NCBI RefSeq assembly: GCF_910594005.1
Contig: NC_057815.1
Coordinates: 82,569,552 to 82,633,551, forward strand
Direction: 5' to 3'
Source: Cervus elaphus
Taxonomy: Eukaryota > Chordata > Mammalia > Artiodactyla > Cervidae
DNA: 64,000 nt
The position numbers were made by a program, and so were the translations under genes. The notes below the pieces were generated by a model. It made no database searches. It saw only the letters and a program-made list of their open reading frames with translations, and had not been told where the DNA came from. The number at the start of each line of letters is the position of its first letter. The first letter of the stretch is position 1. Below, piece by piece: positions 33,996 through 45,435 of the stretch.

Positions 33996-35173
33996 TGTCT
34001 ATGTTCAGATATTTAAAAACATCATTCTTATTGGCAGTGTGGTAAGACAAAATAGAAATAAATCAATTAGATGCTTTCATATAAAAATGCAAAAACAAAC
34101 AAGTAAACTAAAAGAGGATTCCAGTTTCTAGGATTAAATTTGCAAAAGCCGGTGTCATCGAGTCACGAATCTCAAGGTTTCCAGGTCTTTAGGTTGCTTG
34201 TTCAGTGCTACTGTTTTTAGCTCATTGTCTCATCCCCTCAGAAACATTCTCCAGAAATAGACTTCTAGATCACTCATCTTCAACTGCTCTTGTTCTCTGC
34301 AATACATGATGAATGATATTCATAGTCACAATAAACACACATGGACCTAAGACCTGAGAAAATAGGGAAAAAAATGCATGAGTTATGTGCAATTCTTGCC
34401 ATGATTGTTATTAAAATACTTCTCATACTCCCAGTTAAATGATACTGATGTCATTATACAAAAACCCTATATTTGTCCTTATTTTAAACGGAAACCCAAA
34501 TTTTAGTAACTCAAACTATAATAGTAACAAATTCCTCAAGCACAACAGCTTGTCATGATGCTGATCTTAAAATTCTCTTTCACACTGTAATTCTGCAGCC
34601 CAAGTGCTGGGTTATGTAAGTTTGCTTTTGGTTCAAAGTGACATAAAAATTGAATTGACATAAATAAAAATGAAAATGGCTTTTTCATGCAGTCACTAAG
34701 TCCAGAGACATGGTTTCCTGCAGGTATGATTTGATCCAGAAATGCATCATGGCACTGGGGCCCTGGCTTCTTTTGTGTAATGTTCTTTCCTCTTCCTTGT
34801 GCCCAATTTATCCTGACTGTCCCCTCCTCACACTGTATAATAAAAATATTTGCACTATTTTCACACTCCACATCATTGTCATACATATTGATCAAAGAGG
34901 ACACATATTCACCCCCAAATTTCCAGAATAGATCCTGAAACTCAGGCTGCTGGGATCGGTTTATGTCACATGCAGACATGAGCCAATTACTACAGCCTAG
35001 ACTAGAATGAATTGATTGGCTTAGCCTTGGTCACAGGTTTTATATCTGGAGGATAAAGTTTGCTTCCTAGAAACTACAGAGCCTCCCCCCTCCACCTCAT
35101 ACACATCAAAAACATCAGAAGCTGTTAGAAAGGAGAAAAGAAGCTAATGCAAAGAATATAATCTGAAAACTCC
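33996..35173. other. Unique stretch with one 147-codon frame
   Basis: The minus strand is open from 34979 to 34536 (147 codons, MSACDINRSQ...). I recognise no domain, signal peptide or membrane segment in it. At this base composition roughly one chance frame of such length is expected in a window of this size. I do not call it a gene. Confidence 0.5.
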
Positions 35174-35186
35174 ACTTTTAAGAATA

Positions 35187-35387
35187 GTTAAGTTGGTTAG
35201 TTAAGTCGCTCAGTTGTGTCTGACTCTTTGCGACGCCGTGGACTGTAGCCCACCAGGCTCTTCCGTCCATGGGATTCTCCAGGCAAGAATACTGGAGTGG
35301 GTTGCCATTTCCTTCTCCAGGGGATCTTCCCGACCCAGGGATCGAACCCAGGTCTCCTGCATTGCCGGCAGACGCTTAAAAGGGAAG
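35187..35387 (-). mobile_element. Bov-tA SINE with 13-bp TSD
   Basis: A young-looking antisense copy (AGTCGCTCAGTTGTGTCTGA ... GATCGAACCCAGGTCTCCTG), with several CpGs still present (GCGACGCCGTGG near 35230). ACTTTTAAGAATA occurs at 35174-35186 and 35388-35400. The tRNA-head end is shortened and replaced by GACGCTTAAAAGGGAAG. Confidence 0.95.
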
Positions 35388-35454
35388 ACTTTTAAGAATA
35401 TTCTTAAAAAAAAAAAGAATATTCTTAAAATGGAAGCCTTTTAAGAATATACAC

Positions 35455-37084
35455 TCTCTGAAAATAATTCTTCCCCTTTAAATGGCCAGATAGAACAGCC
35501 TTTCTTTTATTAAGCCTAATTTTTGCCCATTAATTCTACACATCAGTTTGCATTCTTCCCTTGCAGATCCACAGAACAGACTGTATCTTTTCATGTGCTG
35601 GTATCTATGACTGATATTTATCAGTAGGATATCTTTTTCTCTTAGTTACTCCTATGAAAAGTAAAAGTTTAGCTTCCGATATATTTGATGCACTTAAATA
35701 ACGATATCTCAGGAAAATAAAAAGTGTGTTAATATTCAATATATCTGTGATTCCCAAGAAAAAGCAGTGATTTATGAAGCCTTATCTTGACAGTTCATAG
35801 AAAAAAAGGTAATTCACATATAAGTGTTAATCAAAACACAATCAGTATTCTGTAGTGGATTGGTTATATTATTGATGAAGGTGACTAGCCTCCTTGTTTC
35901 TGGATGGGGAAAAATATACTTTGTTTAACTTCTTTAATGCCGGGTTAATAGAGGCACTTTGGAGCAGCTGAAGTCTTTGGACCTTGAACAGAATGATTTT
36001 AGCCCCTTAGTTCTTCACAACAGGGAGTCAGAGAAAGTGTGGCCAGTTCTCATTTCAGTTTATTGAAAGCCCTTCCCACTCTGCAGGAGTTTAGAGATAT
36101 AACTAGATGTTTGCCTCTCCCCAGGACCCCAAAATGGCATTCCTTTTGGATAAATCTTTTACGATTCTCTTATCTTAGTTCAATCATTCATTTAAAAGGG
36201 TTGTGCCTTTCCCATACCAGCTCTTATCTGATTTTTCATGAAAAGGAATTCTCTTATTTTTCTGTAGTTGAGGGGATTTTGACCTTAAAGGAGGCAAAAA
36301 AAACAAGTCTAAAGCCTAAGAGGCTTTTTAGAGTGTAGCTATGAATTACACTGGGTAGTAACCATGGAAGAGTATTTAGAATTACACTCGTGTTTTTCCT
36401 CATCCCATACCTGACAAATGAATTGATAGATGTGACACAATCCATTTTATTTCTGGTTAACAGATGGTGTGTTCCAATTAGATCCTAGTACATTTTGAAT
36501 TGTGATAGGTCTACTGGAAGGGAAATTTGTGGTTTCTCAGCCATGAAAATAAAACTATTTTAAATTCCTTTTTGAATGAAATGCTCCTTTTCATTCCTAC
36601 TGTGTGTAGAATCTTTATCAAAATGGTCTTGCATACACAGATATTCATACATACATACTACATAGTTTAAATTAAATTGCCAAAGCATTGTAGGAAAGAG
36701 TCACATGTTTCATTATATTAGGCATGGCACTTACTGAGAAAAACATTGAAAAATTAAATCAGTGAACAATTTATTAGGAAAGGAAGACATGTTATAAACA
36801 TGAGTTATAGGCATTTAAACTGTGGAAATATAAGTGAACACCAGCTGGACAACTTAATCTTTGAAAACATTTGATTTAATCCAGAATATGCTGATAACCA
36901 CTTTTTAAGTTGGCAGTTTATTGGTACTAGGTTAAAAGATGATTATTTTAAAATGTGTATATCTTTCCTGTGTCTTTTAAATTATTTATTTCAAAGCTTA
37001 GTTTTTAAAAGAGTATATATGATGACATAATTGTCTTGTTTCAGTAATAATAATTAAAAGTATAAAAAATCAGATTTGTTTTTT
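35455..37084. other. Unique AT-rich stretch
   Basis: No gene recognised. The 99-codon frame at 36039-36338 has no domain. Confidence 0.5.
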
Positions 37085-37560
37085 CTTTTTTAAGTATTTT
37101 TTTTCTTTAATTTGTGCAATGTTGTGTTTCTGCCATACAATGATGCAAATCAGCCATAATTATATATACATCCCCTTCCTCCCTAGCCTCCCTCCCCTCG
37201 CGCCCCCCCACCCCCCGATCCCATCCCTTCAGGTTATCACAGAGTGCCAGATTGGGCTCCCCGTACTACACAGCGATTTCTCACCAGCTTTCCATCTCAC
37301 AACTGACAGTGTGTATATGTTTGATGCTACTCTCGCCATTCGTCCCACTCTCTCCCGCTACCATTGTGTCCACAAGCTCACTCTCTAAATCTGCATCTCC
37401 ATTCCTTTCCTGAAAATAAGTTCATCAATATTATTTGCTTTTTAAGATTCTATATATATGTGCTAATATATATATATATACTTGTTTTTCTCTTTCATAT
37501 TTACTTCACTCTGTTTAACAAGCTTTAGGTTCATACATCTCACTAAAACTGATTCTTAGA
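37085..37560 (-). mobile_element. L1 3' UTR fragment, antisense
   Basis: T-rich start, TTTCTGCCATACAATGATGC, then a long C-rich block (37185-37228), CCAGATTGGGCTCCCCGTAC, and GATTCTATATATATGTGCTA. Contains a (TA)n run at 37467-37482. It belongs to an L1 subfamily older than the copies at 17.5 and 47.8 kb. Confidence 0.88.
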
Positions 37561-38613
37561 AATGGTCCCTATTATATCTTCCTAATAGAGACAGTGAAAT
37601 AAATACAATAATGAAATTAGCATGTCAGATTTCCTGGTGAAATACCATTCTTTACATATATGTGTTCGTATAAGACCTAAATTAATGATTTAGACATCTC
37701 ATAACCACAAATTTACATTTTATCTAATAACATGGATTAAAAGGTATATACAAGAAACTGTATCTAAAACATCGTAAAACTAAAGATGTGTTCCCCATCA
37801 AGGTTCACGGCTTTGTCATGGTGAAGGAGCTTGTGTAACTCAGTGAAACTATGAGCCATACCTTGAAGGACCACCCAAGACGGACCAGTCGTAGTGAGGA
37901 GTTCTGACTAAACGTGGTTCACTGGAGGAGGAAATGGCAGCCTCCTCCAGTATTCTTGCCTGGAGAACCCTGTGAACAGTCAAAAAGGCAAAAAGTTATG
38001 ACACCTGAAGGTGAGCCCCCTGTATGACACATATTGAAAGGTGTGCAATATGCTACTGGGGAAGATCAGAGGTCAATTACTCAGAGGTCCAAAAATAATG
38101 AAGGGCTGGGCCAAAGTGGAAATGATGCTTGTGAATATGTCTGGTGGTATGTTGAAAGCAAAGTCTGATGTTGTAAGAACATTATTGCATAGCGCATGCA
38201 ATATTACATCCATGAATCAGGATCAGTTGGACATGATAAAGCACAAGATAGCAAGATTGAACATTGACATCATAGAGATCAGTAAATTTAAATGGATGGG
38301 AATGGGCAAGTTAAATTCAGATGACCATTATATCTAATACTGTGGGCTAGAATTCCTTAAAGGAAAAGGAGTACCCTCGTAGACAACAGAAGGGTCTGAA
38401 ATGCAGTACTTGGGTGCAATCTCAAAAATGACAGAATGATCTTGCTTTGTTTCTAAGGCAAACCATTCAACTCAAATTTATTCAAGTCTATGCACAACCA
38501 TTGATGTAAAAGAAGCTGAACATAATCAGTTCTACTGTTGAAGACCTAGAACATCTTCTAACTAATAGCAAAAAACTATGCCCTTCTCATAAGAGGGGAT
38601 TGTAATGTAAAAG

Positions 38614-41600
38614 TTCAGTTCAATTCAGTCACACAGTCATGTCTGACTCTTTCTGACCCCATGGACTGCAGCATGCCAGGCTTCCCTGTCCATCACCCAT
38701 TCCCAGAATTTCCTCAGACTCATATCCATTGAGTCAGTGATGCCATCCAACCATCTCATCCTCTGCTGTCCCCTTCTCCTCCTGCCTTCAATCTTTCCCA
38801 GCATCAGGGTTTTTCCAATAAGTTGGTTCTTCGCATCAGGTTGCCAAAGCATTGGTGTTTCAGCTTCATCATCAGTCCTAATGAATATTCAGGACTGATT
38901 TCCTTTAGGATTGGCTGGTTTGATCTCCTTGCAGTCCAAGGGACTCTCAAGAGTCTTCCCCAACACCACAGTTCAAAAGCATCAATTTTTCGGTGCTCAA
39001 TTTTTTTATATTCCAAGTCCCACATCCATAGATCACTACAGAAAAGCCATAGCCTTGCCTAGATGGACTTTTGTTGGCAAAGTAATGTCTCTGCTTTTTA
39101 ATATGTTGTCTAGGTTGGTCATAACTTTTCTTCCAAGAAGCAAGCATCTTTTAATTTCAGGGCTACAGTCACCATCTTCAGTGATTTTGGAGCCCAGAAA
39201 AATGAAGTCTGTCACTGTTTTCACTGTTTCCCTATCTATTTGCCATTAAGTGATTGGACCAGATGCCATGATCTTCATTTTTTGAGTCTTGAGTTTTAAG
39301 CCAATTTTTTCACTCTCCTCTTTCACTTTCATCAAGAGGCCCTTCAGTTCTTCTTCACTTTCTGCCATAAGGGTGATGTCATCTGCGTATCGGAGGTTAT
39401 TGATATTTCTCCCGGCAATCTTGATTCCAGCTTATGTTCATCCAGCCTGGCATTTCGCATGATGTACTCTCCATATAAGTTAAATAAGGAGGGTGACAGT
39501 ATACTGCCTTGATGTACTCCTTTCCCCAATTTGGAACCAGTCTGTTGTTCCATGTCCAGTTTAACTGTTGCTTCTTGACCTGCATACAGATTTCTTAGAA
39601 GGCAGGTAAGGTGATCTGGTGTTCCCATCTCTTGAAGAATTTTCCACAGTTTTTTGTGATCCACACAGTCAAACGTTTTGGTGTACTCAATAAAGCAGAA
39701 GTAGATTTTTTTTCTGGAACTCTCTTGCATTTTTGATGATCCAATGAATGTTGGAGATTTGATCTCTGGTTCCTCTGCCTTTTCTAAATCCAACTTGAAC
39801 ATCTGGAAGTTCATGGTTCATGTACTGTTGAAGCCTGGCTTGGAGAATTTTGAGCATTGCTTTGCTAGCGTGTGAGATGAGTGCAATTGTGAGGTAGTTT
39901 AAACAATCTTTGGCATTGCCCTTCTTTGGAATTTGAGTGGAAACTGACCTTTTCCATTCCTGTGGCCTGCTGAATTTTCCAAATTTGCTTGCATATTGAG
40001 TGCAACACTTTCACAGTATCATCTTTTAGGATTTGAAATAGGTCAACTGAAATTCCATCACCTAAACTAGCTTTGTTCCTAGTGACACTTCCTAAGGCCC
40101 ACTACTTCACATTTCAGGATGTCTGGCTCTAGATAAGTGATCACACCATCATGATTATCTGGGTCATGAAGATCTTCTTTGTATATTTTTCTGCATATTC
40201 CTCCCACCAATTCTTAATATCTTCTGCTTCTGTTAGTTCCATACCATTTCTCTCCTTTACTGTGCCCATCTTTGCATGAAATGTTCTCTTGGTATCTCTA
40301 ATTTTCTTGAAGGGGTCTCAAGTCTTTCCCATTCTTTTTTTTTTTTCCTTTCTCTGTTTCTTTGCATTGATCATTGAGGAAAACTTTCTTATCTCTCCTT
40401 GCTATTCTTTGGAACTCTGCATTCAAATGGGTATATCTTTCCTTTCTCCTTTGCCTTTAGCTTCTCTTCTTTTCTCAACTATTTGTAAGGCCTCCTCAGA
40501 TAACCATTTTGTCTTTTTGCATTACTTTTTCTTGGGGATGGTCTTGATCACTGCCTCCTGTACAATGTCAGGAACCTCCATCCATAGTTCATCAGGCACT
40601 CTGTCTATCAGATCTAATCCCTTGAATCCATTTCTTACTTCCACTGTATAATCATAAGGGATTTGATTTAGGTCATACTTGAATGACCTAGTGGTTTTCC
40701 CTACTTTCTTCAATTTAAATCTGATTTTGGCAATAAGGAGTTCATGACCTGAGCCATAGTCAGCTCTCAGTCTTGTATTTGCTGACAGTATAGAGCTTCT
40801 CCATCTTCGGCTACAAAGAATATAATCAATGTGATTTCGGTATTGACTATCTGGTATTGTCTATGTGTAGAGCTGTCTCTTGTGTTGTTGGAAGAGGGTG
40901 TTTGTTATGACCAGTGTGTTCTCTTGGCAAAACTCTGTTAGCCTTTGCCCTGTTTCATTTTGCACTCCAGGGTCAAATTTGCCTGTTACTCCAGGTATCT
41001 CTTGACTTCCTACTTTTGCATTCCAGTCCCTTATGATGAAAAGGACATCTTTTTTGGGTGTTAGTTCTATAAGGTCTTGGGGGTTTTCATAGAACCATTC
41101 AACTTCAGCTTTTTCAGCATTACTTGTTGGGGCATAGATTTGGATTACTGTGATATTGAATGATTTGCCTTGGAAAAGAGCAGAAGTCATTCTGTTATTT
41201 TTGAGATTGCACCGAAGTACCGCATTTCAGACTCTCTTGTTGACTATAAGGGCTATTCCATTTCTTCTAAGGGATTCTTTCCCACTGTAGTAGATATAAT
41301 GGTACTTTCAATTAAATTCTCCCATTCCAGTCCATTTTAGTTCACTGATTCCTAAAATGTTGATGTTCACTCTTGGCATCTCCTTTTTGACTGCTTCCAA
41401 TTTACTTTGATTCATGGAACTAACATTTCCGGTTCCTATGCAATATTGTTCTTTACAGCATTGGGCTTTACTTCCATCACCAGTCACATCCACAACTGTG
41501 TGCTGTTTTTACTTTGGTCTGTCTCTTCATTCTTTCTGGAGTTTTTTCTGCCCTCTTCACCACAAGCATATTGGTCACCTACCAACCTGGGAGTTCACCT

Positions 41601-41811
41601 TTCAGTGTCATATATTTTTTTTTTTTTTGCCTTTTCATGCTTTTCATACTATTTTTGCCTTTTCTAACAATTAAACTCTGAGTCATGCCGTCTAGGGCCA
41701 TCCAAGATGGACAAATTATGGTAGAGAGTTCTGACGAGGCGTGGTCCTCTGGAGAAGGGAATGGCAAACCACTTCAGTATTCTTGCCTTGATTACCCTAT
41801 GAACAGTATGA
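38614..41811 (-). mobile_element. Nearly full-length BovB, antisense, with inverted 5' tip
   Basis: It begins at the BovB 3' end (TTCAGTTCAATTCAGTCACA) and runs, complemented, through C-terminal tail, palm, fingers and endonuclease up to about 41650. The last part (about 41662-41811) is BovB 5' sequence in the opposite (plus) orientation, ending GAACAGTATGA. AATGTAAAAG (38604-38613) and AATGCAAAAG (41812-41821) form a 10-bp TSD within the host BovB. Total length about 3.2 kb, close to what I recall for full BovB. It is younger than its host. Confidence 0.94.
38620..41495 (-). pseudogene. BovB endonuclease/reverse transcriptase remnant
   Basis: Read on the minus strand from 41493 downwards: SMNQSKLEAVKKEMPRVNIN and ISELKWTGMGEFN (endonuclease start), ELTPKKDVLFIIRDWNAKVG (endonuclease core, with IIRDWN where relatives have IIGDWN), VEVRNGFKGLDLIDRVPDEL, then the palm and the terminal tail. 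Several endonuclease pieces share one frame and are separated by stops. The bases for YADD survive at 39379-39390 but are out of frame with the upstream palm because of an indel near 39434. At least four frame changes exclude a functional product. All domains are present in order, which makes this the most complete BovB protein record here. Confidence 0.9.
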
Positions 41812-44106
41812 AATGCAAAAGTAGGAAGTCAAGAGATACCTGGAATAACAGGAGTACAAAATGAAGCAGGACAAAGCTGACAGAACGTTGTCAAGAAAAC
41901 ACAGTGGTCACAGCAAAGACACTTTTCCAACAACCCAAGAAATGACTCTACACATGGACATTGCAGATGGCCAATACCGAAATCAGATTGATTATGTTCT
42001 TTGCAGCCAAAAATGGAGAAGCTGTATATAGTCAGCAAAAACAAGACCTGGAGCTGACTATGGTTCAAATCATGGCCTCCTTATTGAAAAATTCAGGCTT
42101 AAATTGAAGAAAGTAAGGAAAACCACTAGGTCATTCAGGTATGGCCTAAATCAAATCCCTTATGATCATACAGTTGTGGTGACAAATAGATTCAAGGGAT
42201 TAGATCTGGTAGACAGAGTACCTGAACAACAATGTACAGAGGCATTGTAACACTGTACAAGAGGCAGAGACCAAAACCACCCCGGAAAGAAAAAAAAGCA
42301 AGAAGGCAAAGTGGTTGTCTCAGGAGGTTTTACAAATAGCTGAGAAAAGAAAAGAAGCAAAAGGCAAGGGAGAAAAAGAGAAACATATGTTCAACTGAAT
42401 GAGTTCCAAAGAATAGCACAGAAAAATAAGATGACCCTCTTAAATGAACAATACCAAGAAATAGAGGTAAACAATAGAATAGAAAGGACTAGAGATCACT
42501 TCAAGTAAATTTAAGATATCAAGGGAATATTTCTTGCAAGGCCAGGCATGATAAAGGATACAAACATTAAGGACCTAACACAAGCAGCAGAAATTAAGAA
42601 GATGTGGCAAGAATACATGGAAGAATATATTAAAAAAAAAAAAAAAAAGATCTTATTAATGTGGATAACCATGATGGTATGATCAGTCACCTAGATCCAG
42701 ACATCCTGGAGTGTAAGGTCAAGTAGGTCCTAGGAAGCATTACTATGAACAAAGCTAGTTGAGGTAATGGAATTCCAATTTGAGCTATTTCAAATCTTAA
42801 AAGATGATGCTGTTAAAGTGCTACACTCAGTATATCAGTAAATTTAGAAAACCCACCTGAGGCCACAGGACTGAAAAAGGTCAGTTTTTATTCCAATCCC
42901 AAAAAAGAGCAATGCCAAAGATGTTTTAACTACCATACAATTGCACTCATTTCACACGGTAGCAAGATTAGGCTGAAAAATCTTCAATCTAGGCTTCAGT
43001 AGTACGTGAACCCAGAAATTCCAGATGTGCCAGCTAGGTTTTGAAGTGGCAGGAAAACCAAAGATCAAATTGCCAACATTCGTTGGATCCTGGAAAAAGC
43101 AAGGGAATTCCAAAAAGAAAATCTACTTCTGCTTCCTTGACTTCACTAAAGTATTTTACTGTGTGGATCACAACAAACTGTGGAAAATTTTTAGAGAGAA
43201 GACCACCTTACCTGCCTCCTATGAAACATGAATGAGGATAAAGAAGCAACCACTAGAAAGAGACATGAAGCAACTGATTGGTTCAAAATTGGGAAAGGAG
43301 TAAGACAAGGGTGTGTAGTGTAACCCTGCAGAGTTTATCATGCAAAATGCCAGGCTGTATGAATCACAGTCTGGAATCAAGATTGCCGGGGAAAATATCA
43401 ACAAATTCAGATATGCATATGATACCATTCTAAAGGAAGAAAGTGAAGAGGAACTTAAGAGCCTCTCTATGAGGATGAAAGAGGAGAGTGAAAAAGCTGG
43501 CTTAAAACTCAGCGTTCAAAAACTAAGATCTTGGCATCCAGTCCCACTACTTCATGCAAATAGAAAGGGAAAAAGTGGAAACAATGACAGATTTTATTTT
43601 CTTGGGCTCCAAAATCACTGTGGACAGTGACAGTAGCCATGAAATTAAAAGATACTTATACCTTGGAAGGAAAGCTATGACAAACTTAGATAGCATATTA
43701 AAAAGTAGAGACATAACTTTGCAAGCAAATTTCCATATAATCAAAGCTGTTGTTTTTCCAGCAATCATGTATGGAAGTGAGAGCTGGACCCTAAAGAAGA
43801 TTGAGCACCCAAGAATTGATGCTATGGAATTGTGGTGCTGGAGTAGACTCTTTAGAATCTCTTGAACTGCAAGGAGATCACACCACTCAATCCTAAAGGA
43901 AATCAACTGTGAATATTCATTAGAAGGACTGATGCTGAGGCTGAAGCCCTAATAATTTGGTCACCTGATGGAAGAGCTGATTCTTTTGGAAAAGACCCTG
44001 ATACTGGGAAAGACTGAAGGCAAAAGAAGAAGAAGGCAGTAAAGAATGAGATAGTTAGATAGTATAACTGACTGAATGGACATAAACTTGAGCAAACTCT
44101 GGGAGG

Positions 44107-44236
44107 ATCTCCTTGCAGCCCAAGGGACTCTCAAGAGTCTTCTTCTGCAGTTCAAAAGTATCACAGTTCAAAAGCATCAATTCTTTAGCGCTCAGCTTTC
44201 TTTAGAGACCAACTCTCACATCCATACACGACTGCT
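44107..44236 (-). mobile_element. Internal BovB fragment, antisense, no 3' end
   Basis: Starts abruptly at ATCTCCTTGCAGCCCAAGGG and ends near TCCATACACGACTGCTG. It is the complement of the region between the palm and the C-terminal tail. It contains a short internal duplication (TTCAAAAGTATC / TTCAAAAGCATC). It abuts the broken end of the plus-strand BovB, so the junction is a rearrangement and not a normal 3'-anchored insertion. Confidence 0.88.
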
Positions 44237-44289
44237 GATTATAAGACCAGTGTCTTATAGGAAGAAGATATGATAACACAAGGGAAGAA

Positions 44290-44540
44290 TTAGTTGATGG
44301 AGACAAAGACTGGAATTACACTGTTGCAAACTAAGGAAACCGTGGATGGCCAGCAGTGACACCAAAACTAAAAAAACAGGGAACAGATTTTCACCTTGAG
44401 CCTTTGAGTTATCATGGTCTTGCAGACACATTGATTTTGGACTTCCAGCCTCCAGGACTGGAAAGAATACATTTCTTTTGTTTTAAGCTACCCAGTTTGT
44501 CATACTTTATTAGAGCAACTCTAGGAGACAATACATATTT
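44290..44540 (+). mobile_element. MaLR-type LTR remnant, sense
   Basis: Contains TTGATTTTGGACTTCCAGCC at 44430, CAGGACTGGAAAGAATACAT and TTTTGTTTTAAGCTACCCAG, the characteristic 3' part of MaLR LTRs. It faces a second MaLR remnant on the other strand. Confidence 0.75.
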
Positions 44541-44955
44541 TAGAGCAATAGAAATGTATTGTTTCACATTTCAGAAGGCTAGCAGTTCAAAATCAGGGTG
44601 TTGCCTTTTTGGAAACCTCCAAGAGAGGATTACTCTTTTTTTGGGGGGGCGGCGGGGGGGCTCTTCCAGTTTCTGGTAGCCCTGGCAGTCTCTTGGCTTT
44701 TCGCATCTTAAAGCTATCTCTGTTTACTTCACACGGCCAGCTTCCCTCTATATCTCTGTGTCTTTGCAGAGATACAGAGAGGGTGCCTGTGGTGCTCACC
44801 TCCTTGTGTCTCTCCTTTCTTGTGAAAATACTAGTCCCATTGGAATAGTAACTACTCCGGTGCATTATAACCTCATCTTGATTACATTTTCAAATACTAT
44901 ATTTCTACAGAAGGTCACATCAACAGGCTCTGGGGTGGGATTTCAACACATCTCT
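44541..44955 (-). mobile_element. MaLR-type LTR remnant, antisense
   Basis: Complementary order: AATAGAAATGTATTGTTTCA, AAGGCTAGCAGTTCAAAATC, CTCTTCCAGTTTCTGGTAGC, CTTCACACGGCCAGCTTCCC, TTATAACCTCATCTTGATTA, AAGGTCACATCAACAGGCTC. A G-rich run (44642-44660) lies within it. No internal sequence is attached. Confidence 0.78.
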
Positions 44956-45003
44956 TGATGTGCTGTAATTCAGCTCATAACTTTCAGTTCAATTCAGTTC
45001 AGT

Positions 45004-45385
45004 TCAGTCGCTCAGTCGTGTCCAACTCTTTGCGACCCCAAGAACGGAAGCATGCCAGGCCTCCCTGTCCATCACCAACTCCGAGAGTCCACTCAAACCC
45101 ATGTCCATTGAGTTGGTGATGCCATCTAACCATCTCATTCTCTGCCGTCGCCTTCTCCTCCTGCCCTCAATCTTTCCCAGCATCAGAATCTTTTCAAATG
45201 AGGCAGCTCTTTGCATCATGTGGCCAAAGTATTGGAGTTTCAGCTTCAACGTCAGTCCTTCCAATGAACACTCAGGACTGATCTCCTTTAGGATAGACTG
45301 GTTGGATCTCCTTGCAGTCCAAGGGACTCTCAAGAGTCTTCTCCAACACCACAGTTCAAAAGCATCAATTCTTCAGTGCTCAGCT

Positions 45386-45435
<50 letters not shown>

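Larger units (their letters stand above)
37785..44106 (+). mobile_element. Old, nearly complete BovB LINE split by a younger BovB
   Basis: The left part (37785-38613) covers the 5' region and the start of the endonuclease (SMNQDQLDMIKHKIARLNID, GMGKLNSDDHYI). The right part (41812-44106) resumes at the matching base with AATGCAAAAGTAGGAAGTC, then gives the rest of the endonuclease region, the reverse transcriptase and the C-terminal tail up to GAGCAAACTCTGGGAGG. Removing 38614-41811 gives about 3.1 kb in family order. Stops and indels are abundant: the palm reads YAYD at about 43412-43423 instead of YADD, and an internal A run has grown to about 17 A at 42633-42650. Confidence 0.94.

Noticed and set aside
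34536..34979. 147-codon minus-strand open frame as a small gene
   Set aside because: No recognisable domain. With the AT content here about 0.3-0.5 chance frames of this length are expected in 64 kb over six frames. Orthologue conservation or RNA evidence would be needed.
38911..39249. Plus-strand frame with TTVQKHQFF and LLFNMLSRLVITFLPR as a conserved protein
   Set aside because: It is the antisense translation of the BovB reverse transcriptase C-terminal region. The same pseudo-protein recurs at 20326, 33159 and 43547, always opposite a BovB frame.
44593..44865. 90-codon frame through the G/C-rich block as a gene
   Set aside because: It lies inside an antisense MaLR LTR remnant and is composition-driven.
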